The position numbers and the translations under genes are program-made. The notes under the pieces are model-generated. The model ran no database searches. It was not told the origin of the DNA and saw only the letters and a list, made by a program, of their open reading frames with translations. From JBJXFK01 sp046155505 (lineage in GTDB: Bacteria; Planctomycetota; Phycisphaerae; UBA1845; Fen-1342), in contig JBJXFK010000096.1 of the NCBI GenBank assembly GCA_046155505.1, positions 1 through 19,629 on the forward strand: a DNA stretch of 19,629 nucleotides, given 5' to 3'. Below are positions 13,521-19,629 of this stretch, in pieces. Numbering within the stretch: the first letter of the stretch is position 1; each line of letters opens with the position of its first letter.

Positions 13521-13607
13521 GCGCTGGGGGACCGGTCTCCGACCGGTCTCTCTTTGTTGTCGTGCGAGAAATCAAGAAAGACCGGTCAGAGACCGGTCCC
13601 CCAGCGC
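13521..13607. repeat. Compound inverted repeat built of GACCGGTC palindromes
   Basis: 34-base arms (13521-13554 and 13574-13607) are inverted repeats with two mismatches around a 19-base spacer. Each arm contains two GACCGGTC palindromes separated by three bases, so each can fold by itself. Both mismatches would be G-U pairs in minus-strand RNA and C-A in plus-strand RNA. It lies between dedA and the cobalamin-binding-protein gene, both on the minus strand. Confidence 0.85.
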
Positions 13608-13627
13608 AGGTGCAACGCAATAAACGC

Positions 13628-14410
13628 TCACGGCGTCAGCGCGTCAGCCTTCGCCGTACGCGGCAGCGTCTCGGAGACTTGCGTCGCGACCGCGACCGCT
13701 GCCGCCTCGCCCTGCTTCTCCGCTGCCGCCGCGCCCGCATGCTCGGCCTGATACTTCTCGTCCTCGGCCCGTTGCTTCTTCATGCGGCGAACCTCGTAGC
13801 GCCAGATCGCAATGCCGACGATCACGACCGCGCCAATCAGGAAGTACTGCACATTCACCATGTACCCCTTCACCTGATCGAGCGCGTGCGCGAACAGGTA
13901 ACCGAGCACGATGAAGAACGGCGCGCTCAGCAGCGCTCCGCAGAAGTCCGCCAGAAAAAATTTCCAGAACGGAAATCGCGTCACACCCGCCGTCAGGCAC
14001 ATCACCGCCCGCACGCCGACCATGAACCGACCGAAAAAGCACATCCACACGCCATAGTCGTGAAACTTCTCGGTCATGATTTCCAGCCGCCGTGGCGTAA
14101 TGAGCCACGCGACCGACTTATGCGTGAAAACCTCGCGTCCCCACTTGCGCCCCAGCGAATACAAAATCACGTCGCCGCTCATGATCCCGATCAATGACAC
14201 CATGATCGTAAGCGGCCATGACGCGATTTCGGGATGCGTCTTAAGCATCACCCCCGCGGCGATCAGCGGAATGTCCTCGGGAATCGGCACGCCGAGGCTG
14301 GCGATCACAAAAACCGATAGCAGGATTGGATAAAAGCCATGCCGCAGTATCTCGGTGAACCACTCCGCCGAGAGGGCCAGCATTAGCAAAGGCGCGACCG
14401 CAAGCGGCAT
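13628..14410 (-). CDS. DedA/VTT-domain integral membrane protein
   Basis: 260 residues. The DedA family includes undecaprenyl-phosphate and phosphatidylethanolamine flippases. Typical features: VFVIASLGVPIPEDIPLIAAG (34-53, the PxPE re-entrant region), GDVILYSLGRKWG (79-91), and FGRFMVGVRAVMCLTAG (126-142) with the conserved Arg and Gly. Several hydrophobic spans follow (FFIVLGYLF; YFLIGAVVIVGIAIW). The last 50 residues are Ala/Glu/Lys-rich, charged, and probably cytoplasmic. ATG at 14410 is the first start in frame; the gene is divergent from the ferredoxin-like gene and they share about 175 bases of upstream DNA. Confidence 0.88.
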   Translation of the reverse strand: MPLAVAPLLMLALSAEWFTEILRHGFYPILLSVFVIASLGVPIPEDIPLIAAGVMLKTHPEIASWPLTIMVSLIGIMSGDVILYSLGRKWGREVFTHKSVAWLITPRRLEIMTEKFHDYGVWMCFFGRFMVGVRAVMCLTAGVTRFPFWKFFLADFCGALLSAPFFIVLGYLFAHALDQVKGYMVNVQYFLIGAVVIVGIAIWRYEVRRMKKQRAEDEKYQAEHAGAAAAEKQGEAAAVAVATQVSETLPRTAKADALTP

Positions 14411-14586
14411 TCGCAGTTCCCATTGGCCGGCGCGACGCGGCGCAGCGACCGAGACGATTCTTCCGCCATCCCCCGGCGGTCACGACGAGCGCGGTATCAT
14501 ATCGTAAATCGGTCCGCCGACCCGCCGCGATGAAGGAATTTGACCGGCGCGATCGGCCGATATGTCGCACACAGGAAGCACCCTTC

Positions 14587-16611
14587 ATGGCCGCATCGCC
14601 GGGAGCCTTGCCTAGTCGTCGCCCGGTTCGCAAGTCGCTGCCGATCGCCTCCGGCTCGCGCAAAATTCGCCCGAGCGGGATGGGCCGTTGGCGTGCGCTC
14701 GTCCTGATCCTCGTGCATGTGCTGATGGCCATCCATATCGCCCATTGGTGGAAAACGGGCCGCACCATTTCGCCGCTCGAACCATCTGAGGCGATGGAGT
14801 TCGCCAAGCATGGCGTGATCAACGCCGGGTTTGTCTTCTTCGCCCTGGCGATCCTGAGCACGCTCGTTCTGGGCCGCTGGTTCTGCGGCTGGGCCTGCCA
14901 CTTGGTCGCACTTCAGGATCTATGCCGCTGGCTGCTGGAAAAAATCCGCATTCGCCCGCGACCCATTCGCTCGACCGTGCTGATGACCGTGCCGCTGATC
15001 GCTTTCATCTATATGTTCGTCGCGCCGGCCCTCTATCCGACCGCGCTCTCGATGGCCGGCGCGAGTGTCGCCGGGCATAGCTGGAGTTTCGACAGCGTTC
15101 GGCTCAACACCGACAACTTCTGGGCCACGTTTCCGACGTGGGTGCCCGCCACGCTCACGCTGCTCGTCTGCGGCTTTGTCATCATCTATGTGCTTGGTGC
15201 AAAGGGTTTCTGCTCGGTCGCGTGTCCATACGGCGCGGCGTTCGGCTTCGTGGATCGCTACGCCCCGATGCGCGTCCGCGTCACCGAAGATTGCACGCAA
15301 AGCGGCCACTGCACCGCCGTGTGTACGTCCAACGTGCGCGTGCACGAAGAGGTGCGTGATTTCAAGATGGTGGTCGATCCCGGCTGCATGAAGTGTCTCG
15401 ATTGCGTGAAGGTATGCCCGAACGATGCGCTCTTCGTCGGCTTCGGCGTGCCCGCCGCACTCGCATCGCCCGTCGCAACCGCCAAGCCGCCGCCGGCGAC
15501 GCCCGCAAATGTCGCGCGGCCGTTCGTGCTTTTCGCGCTCCAAGCCCCGTTCATCTTCGTCGCTTACCTCGCGTTTCACGGCTTCGACATTCCGCGGCGG
15601 TTCGATCTCAACGCCGGCGATTTCGTGTATGCGGCGATCCTTACGATGATGACATTCGCCGTCCTGCTCATCGCACGCGGCAAATCGCGCCGCCCGCGCG
15701 AGCACACACTTCCCGAAGAGTGCATGTTCGCCGGATTCTTCCTCGTCGGCATGTACTGTTTCCGCGGCCTGCACGATCTGATCCCGTTTCTCTTCGCGCT
15801 CGGGCTCTCGGCGATCTTCGCATTTGTGACCACGCACGCAAGCCTGCTCGCCGCGCGACGTCAGGTCGGCATTCTCGGCTTTCGGCTCAAGCGCGACGGT
15901 CGACTGCAATCCGCCGCCGCCGGCTTTCTCGCCGTCATCGGCCTGTTTGCGACGCTGCTGCTCTACGGCGGCTATCACCAAACGGGGCAAGTCGCGCAGC
16001 GCTGGCGCGACTATTCGGCGCTCGACCGATTCGAAGTGGCATTCGCCCAACCCGAGCAGATGTTCGCCCAGGCGCGCGAGGCGATCCCAGTCTACGAGAA
16101 CATTGTTCGTTACGAGCCGCAAGCGATCGCGCGAATTCGTCGCCTGGTCGCATTGCACACGATGGCCGGCAGCAGCGACCCGCGTCACTACGATCGCGGC
16201 CTGGCCATCGCCGAGCGCGGCCTACTCGTCCGAACCGACGATGCCGTGCTGCACCACGCTTACGGCACGCTGCTCGCCGCCAAGCGAGACATTCCGCGCG
16301 CCTTGCCGTGGTTCGAGGCGGCGTATCGCATCGATAAGACCTACGCCCCCGCCGCTCAGGCCCTCGGCGATTCTTACGCCGTGCTGGAGCGCTGGCCCGA
16401 AGCGGTGGCGGCCTACCGTGCGGCGATCACACTCACACCCAACGAAACGGGCCTCCGCGCGAGCTTCGTCATCGCGCTCCTGCAAACCGGAGCAATCGAC
16501 GACGCGCGACGCGAAATGGCCGAGGCGCTCCGCATCGCCCCGAGCGACCCAAGTCTGCTCGGGTTGCAGGCCGAGATGGAGCAGATGCTCCGACAGCCGC
16601 GAATGCCTTGA
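14587..16611 (+). CDS. NapH-like membrane 4Fe-4S protein fused to a C-terminal TPR domain
   Basis: 674 residues. The membrane part has spans at about 36-53, 80-95, 132-150 and 185-205, with NapH/CcoG-type loops GRWFCGWACH (96-105) and GFCSVACPYG (207-216). A ferredoxin-like segment follows: C236-x5-C242-x3-C246 and CMKCLDCVKVCP (267-278). The first cluster motif lacks one expected Cys, with Ser239 in its place. More spans occur at about 312-330, 345-363, 380-420 and 445-462, then TPR-like helices at 500-670 (AYGTLLAAKRDIPRALPWFE; YAVLERWPEAVAAYRAAITL). A role in electron transfer at the membrane is likely; the partner is unknown. ATG at 14587 has AGGAAG (14573-14578) eight bases upstream; an in-frame ATG at 14530 lacks a good site. 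Confidence 0.83.
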   Translation: MAASPGALPSRRPVRKSLPIASGSRKIRPSGMGRWRALVLILVHVLMAIHIAHWWKTGRTISPLEPSEAMEFAKHGVINAGFVFFALAILSTLVLGRWFCGWACHLVALQDLCRWLLEKIRIRPRPIRSTVLMTVPLIAFIYMFVAPALYPTALSMAGASVAGHSWSFDSVRLNTDNFWATFPTWVPATLTLLVCGFVIIYVLGAKGFCSVACPYGAAFGFVDRYAPMRVRVTEDCTQSGHCTAVCTSNVRVHEEVRDFKMVVDPGCMKCLDCVKVCPNDALFVGFGVPAALASPVATAKPPPATPANVARPFVLFALQAPFIFVAYLAFHGFDIPRRFDLNAGDFVYAAILTMMTFAVLLIARGKSRRPREHTLPEECMFAGFFLVGMYCFRGLHDLIPFLFALGLSAIFAFVTTHASLLAARRQVGILGFRLKRDGRLQSAAAGFLAVIGLFATLLLYGGYHQTGQVAQRWRDYSALDRFEVAFAQPEQMFAQAREAIPVYENIVRYEPQAIARIRRLVALHTMAGSSDPRHYDRGLAIAERGLLVRTDDAVLHHAYGTLLAAKRDIPRALPWFEAAYRIDKTYAPAAQALGDSYAVLERWPEAVAAYRAAITLTPNETGLRASFVIALLQTGAIDDARREMAEALRIAPSDPSLLGLQAEMEQMLRQPRMP

Positions 16612-16646
16612 TCTGTACCAAACATGTTCCGGCCGCAACGAACGAA

Positions 16647-16704
16647 GCCCGCCCGATCGAGCACGCCGCCAGCGCAGCATCCCCCATCGAGCGGGCCTTT
16701 GTTT
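16647..16704 (+). terminator. Probable terminator after the NapH-TPR gene
   Basis: GCCCGCCCGAT (16647-16657) pairs with ATCGAGCGGGC (16686-16696) with one mismatch, followed by CTTTGTTT. The loop is long (28 bases). It lies 35 bases after the TGA at 16611 in a convergent gap, so it may serve both genes. Confidence 0.6.
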
Positions 16705-16720
16705 GATCTCCGCAGCCGGC

Positions 16721-18763
16721 TTACGGGCAGCTATCCCCGTAGTTGCCGAGCAGCGTCGACAGGTCGGTCAGGTCCACGTCACCATCGCCGTCCGTGTCGC
16801 CATCGCTCAACTGCTGGCCACTAGCGAGGCCGAAGTTCGCCAAGAGCGTCGCGAGGTCGGTCAAATCCACGTCGTCATCCTGATCCAGATCGCCGTCCAG
16901 ATCGCACGGCGGCTGAAACTCGTACGCACCGCGATCCACCACGACATCGCGAACGCGACGATCGCCGTTGAAATCGATCGGCAACTGCTCGGCGGTGTTT
17001 CCATCCTGGTCGAGATCGCCCAGATCCGCCGGCACCGAATCCGCGTTGCCACCGTTGATCGCCGACGAATTCGCGAGCAGGTTGCAGTTGTCGTCAAACG
17101 TGCCCCAGGTGTTGTCCGTGCCGTTGCCATCGACGAACAGAGGGTCGAGGCCGGGGCTGCCGCTCTCGCCTTGTACCGTGCAAGCCCACACGGTGACCGT
17201 CGAGCCCGCGCCGCTGGTGTCGTATTGCTTGTCACGAACAACCTGGTTGAACGCGTCTTGATTCTCCCACAGGATGCAGTTTCGCAGCTCGATGTCCGCT
17301 CCATTCTGCGCAAACGCGCCGCCCGTCGTCTGACCCGCCGCGTTACCCGCGATCGTGCAGTTCACGACGTTGACCTGTGCGTTGATGCCGTCGGCGTGAA
17401 TCGCCGCACCTTCGCCGCCAACGTAGTTTCCGGTGAACACGCAATTCGCGAGTGTGCCGTCGGTTCCTTCAAACCCGACCGTGCCTTCGAAACCGTTGTT
17501 ATTCATGAAGCGGCAGTTGTACATTCGCAGCAGGCTGCCGGAATGAAACACGCCCGAGCCGCCAAACGCTTCGTTGTTGTAAAACAGGCAATCAACGAAC
17601 GTCGCCGATCCGCCGGCGAGATAAACGCCGCCGCCGTAGTTCGACGAGCGGTTATCGACGAAGTTGCAGTTGCGGACGGTCATGCTGCCGCCCTGAATGC
17701 GCAACCCGCCGCCGTGACCCTCGTCGGTGGTGCCGCCGCCGTTATTGTTGCCGTTGTGAATGCGGAATCCGTCGAGCAGCGTATCGCTCGCCGTGCCCTC
17801 GGCGACGACCACGGTGTAGCTGTTGTCGCCGCTGGCAGCGTTGTCGCCGATGTTGCCGTTCAGGTACGTCAGATAGAAACCGTCGCGCTGATCAACGTCG
17901 GTCTCATCGCCGACGAAGCCACCGTACATCTTCAGGTGATTCGGAATGTCGTAGCTGCCGAAGCGATCGGCGGTCGCCGGCTCATAGAAACCGTTGGCGA
18001 CCCACACTTCGCTGTTCGCACCACCCGCCAGCCGCACCGAGGCGAGCGCTTCCTGCAGATTGGCAAACGCCTCTCCCCAGTAGCCGCCGTGCTCCCAAGT
18101 ACCGGCGTCGCTGTCGTCGACACAGAAGCGGATCTTGCTGCCCGTGAGCTTCTTGAGCTGGATACCGCTGCAAACAGCAAGCTGCTGCGGATCCTGCGGC
18201 GTCACAGTGATCGCAACCGACCCACCGGCCGCGACGTTGACCACCTGAATCGCGTGAGAGAGCAGCGGATAGGTGCTGTTCTGCGAGAACATGCCGCCGA
18301 CGCTCTGGTTTTGCGGGCTGGTCGATCCCGTCACGGATACGCGGTTGATCTGCACCTGCGACGTGGCATGCACGGCGTAGGTGAATACCGCGTACGTGCC
18401 TGCGTTCAGATTCGAGAACGCGTACGTCAGCGCCTGCCCGTCCGAGTTCGACCGGTGGGTGTCCTCGATCAGCGTTTCAAGCGAGCCGTTGACCGTCACA
18501 TTCGAGTTCGTCACAAACGACCCGTTACCGCGCGAGAGCGCGACGGTCGAAGGACTGTTGTCGAGGTTTGTCAATGTCGTCGTCAGCGGCGAGGCCGACG
18601 TGATGTTGTTCCATACGCCGGGTTGCCCCGCGGCACCCGGATAAACAAAGCTCGGCGCGCCAACGCCGCCGCCTGACGTCACGCTGAAGTCAACGTTGAA
18701 CGATTGCCCGAGCGCGGCGGACGCTGTGATCAGCCCGGTCATGAGTGCGGTACGTCTCATCAT
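16721..18763 (-). CDS. Secreted right-handed beta-helix protein with C-terminal dockerin-like repeats
   Basis: 680 residues. Signal peptide at about 1-20 (RRTALMTGLITASAALGQ). Residues 22-220 form a beta-rich domain. From about 290 to 520 come short repeated turns typical of parallel beta-helices (GGGLRIQGGSMTVRNCNF; GGGVYLAGGSATFVDCLFYN; NVVNCTIAGNAAG), as in polysaccharide-lyase-like or autotransporter-like surface proteins. The last 65 residues hold two dockerin/EF-hand-type repeats (DLDQDDDVDLTDLATLLANF; DTDGDGDVDLTDLSTLLGNY), which bind calcium in other dockerins. This C-terminal form is common in Phycisphaerae exported proteins. No catalytic residues were recognised. The start at 18763 has AAGGAG seven bases upstream; a second ATG follows directly. 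Confidence 0.87.
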   Translation of the reverse strand: MMRRTALMTGLITASAALGQSFNVDFSVTSGGGVGAPSFVYPGAAGQPGVWNNITSASPLTTTLTNLDNSPSTVALSRGNGSFVTNSNVTVNGSLETLIEDTHRSNSDGQALTYAFSNLNAGTYAVFTYAVHATSQVQINRVSVTGSTSPQNQSVGGMFSQNSTYPLLSHAIQVVNVAAGGSVAITVTPQDPQQLAVCSGIQLKKLTGSKIRFCVDDSDAGTWEHGGYWGEAFANLQEALASVRLAGGANSEVWVANGFYEPATADRFGSYDIPNHLKMYGGFVGDETDVDQRDGFYLTYLNGNIGDNAASGDNSYTVVVAEGTASDTLLDGFRIHNGNNNGGGTTDEGHGGGLRIQGGSMTVRNCNFVDNRSSNYGGGVYLAGGSATFVDCLFYNNEAFGGSGVFHSGSLLRMYNCRFMNNNGFEGTVGFEGTDGTLANCVFTGNYVGGEGAAIHADGINAQVNVVNCTIAGNAAGQTTGGAFAQNGADIELRNCILWENQDAFNQVVRDKQYDTSGAGSTVTVWACTVQGESGSPGLDPLFVDGNGTDNTWGTFDDNCNLLANSSAINGGNADSVPADLGDLDQDGNTAEQLPIDFNGDRRVRDVVVDRGAYEFQPPCDLDGDLDQDDDVDLTDLATLLANFGLASGQQLSDGDTDGDGDVDLTDLSTLLGNYGDSCP

Positions 18764-19125
18764 TAGCCATCTCCTTGACGATTCTGATTGCCTGCAATGC
18801 CGCAGCGACGCGTGGGCTTCGCCAAGCGAACGCCGCATCCATCCAATCCACTATTTTGGGAACGAAGTCGATTCGAGAGATGAAACAGAAATGCAGTGCT
18901 ACAGCCTCAGAACTTTGTGGCAAGAAATCGCGGAGCGCCGAAGTGGCGGGCGGAAGTATGATCGCGGGTTCGCGCGGCGCTTCTTGTGGGACGGGTTTGT
19001 AACCCGTCCCGCCGCAGTGGGACGGGTTTGCAACCCGTCTCCCCGCAGTGGGACGGGTTTGCAACCCGTCACGCCTGATCGACACACGTAACTCAATACT
19101 GCGAAACGACTAACGCGATGGCCAG
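18764..19125. other. Intergenic region between protease and beta-helix gene
   Basis: Apart from the three tandem palindromes at 18986-19072, I see no convincing gene here. The part next to the beta-helix gene (about 18764-18985) should hold that gene's promoter, but no clear -35/-10 pair was recognised. Confidence 0.6.
18986..19072. repeat. Three palindromes (GACGGGTT-TGY-AACCCGTC) at 31-base period
   Basis: Copies start at 18986, 19017 and 19048, each with an 8-bp stem and a three-base loop, separated by six-base CGCA-like linkers. Same family as 4359-4465. Spacers are far too short for a CRISPR array. Confidence 0.85.
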
Positions 19126-19629
19126 CTACTCACAGATGCGCCCGAACGCGCTCAGAAGCAGCGTCAAGTCTTCGAGCCGCACCGCACCGTCGCCGGTGAT
19201 GTCGCCTTCGGCGAACGTCGCGCCGGATGACTTTCCAAAACCGCTCAGCAACGCCGACAAGTCGAGCAGCGACACGCGTCGATCGAGATTCAGGTCGCCA
19301 CGGCACAGCAACGGTGAACGCACGGCCGCCGCCGCGTCCAGTCGCCCACTGCCGAGCTGACCTTCAAAGCCGGGATTGAGCGCGTCGATCACGTCGGTCG
19401 TCCCGAGCAGTGCCGCACGCAACGAATCCGCTGATGCGCCCGGGTCCGACCGGCCCAGCAGCGCCAGCGTGCCACTGACCAGCGGCGCGCTAAAGCTCGT
19501 GCCACTCGCAGCGTGATAGCCGTTCACCGTGTCGGTGCTCGCGAGTGCCACGCCCGGGGCACACAACGAAACGTGCGTGCCAAAATTCGAAAAATCCGCG
19601 CGAACGTCAGTGTCGCCCGTCGCCGCGAC
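19126..19629 (-). CDS. Subtilisin-like (S8) serine protease, C-terminal part, with dockerin-like repeats
   Basis: The gene enters from the right edge; 167 residues are visible. ADFSNFGTHVSLCAPGV and GTSFSAPLVSGTLALL match the S8 family; the Ser of GTS (residue 45 of the visible part) is the catalytic nucleophile. The Asp and His of the triad lie outside the window. After the protease domain come two dockerin-type repeats, GDLNLDRRVSLLDLSALLSG and GDITGDGAVRLEDLTLLLSA, ending ICE. An exported protease is expected, though the signal peptide is not in view. TAG stop at complement of 19126-19128. The beta-helix gene next to it is on the same strand and carries the same class of C-terminus. Confidence 0.9.
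   Translation of the reverse strand, partial: VAATGDTDVRADFSNFGTHVSLCAPGVALASTDTVNGYHAASGTSFSAPLVSGTLALLGRSDPGASADSLRAALLGTTDVIDALNPGFEGQLGSGRLDAAAAVRSPLLCRGDLNLDRRVSLLDLSALLSGFGKSSGATFAEGDITGDGAVRLEDLTLLLSAFGRICE

Noticed and set aside
13431..13620. Cobalamin riboswitch upstream of the BtuF-like gene
   Set aside because: No B12-box-like sequence was seen; the structure present is the GACCGGTC compound palindrome.
15947..18676. Open frame of 909 codons on the plus strand
   Set aside because: It overlaps the TPR part of the ferredoxin-like gene in another frame, runs through the terminator hairpin and lies opposite the beta-helix gene; composition is not protein-like.
18986..19072. CRISPR array
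   Set aside because: Repeats are palindromes with only six bases between them and there are just three; no cas genes are present.

Overview
The window looks like a chromosomal piece of a Planctomycetes bacterium, probably of the Phycisphaerae type. The evidence is GC-rich codon use, secreted proteins that end in paired dockerin-like Asp/Gly repeats, a NapH-like ferredoxin fused to TPRs, and many short palindromic repeats between genes. The assignment is inferred from protein character; no rRNA gene is present.

Layout. (1) 1-3860 (+): most of an error-prone DNA polymerase III alpha subunit (DnaE2/ImuC type), entering from the left edge. Its reading frame is interrupted, without frame loss, by at least six insertions built from an 8-nt unit (GGCACGAA) arranged as inverted arrays around a conserved core. 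The largest insertion carries a complete small gene (628-990) with its own ribosome binding site, encoding a four-helix-bundle protein of the 23S rRNA intervening-sequence (IVP) family. (2) 3861-5194: a long gene-poor stretch with several repeat families and an orphan tRNA/tmRNA-like 3' end. (3) 5195-8410 (+): a large secreted glycosidase-like protein with a discoidin-like domain. (4) 8617-9624 (+): a SAM-dependent methyltransferase. (5) 9700-14410 (-): ftsY, a GH20 hexosaminidase, a cobalamin-binding-protein homologue and a DedA membrane protein, separated by repeat-filled gaps rather than forming a tight operon. (6) 14587-16611 (+): a NapH-like 4Fe-4S membrane protein with a C-terminal TPR domain, followed by a terminator hairpin. 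(7) 16721-18763 (-): a secreted beta-helix protein with a dockerin pair. (8) 19126-19629 (-): the C-terminus of a subtilisin-like protease, also ending in a dockerin pair.

The most interesting system is the dnaE2 locus. An IVP-type gene, known elsewhere from mobile insertions in 23S rRNA, sits inside a protein-coding gene, flanked by hairpin elements. Related elements without a gene are scattered at linkers of the same polymerase. The unit is free of stop codons in all six frames, and one copy is inserted in the opposite orientation yet still read through. The closest known parallel is the Rickettsia palindromic elements, which also insert in frame into protein genes. Outside genes, the window holds other 7-8-nt tandem arrays, several lying within a few bases of stop codons, and compound palindromes whose two arms each fold into a small hairpin.

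Functionally the genes are a mixture: mutagenic DNA repair synthesis, protein targeting (FtsY), membrane and redox proteins, glycan breakdown, and extracellular dockerin-bearing proteins. Apart from the nested gene in dnaE2, gene order gives no strong evidence of a single pathway.
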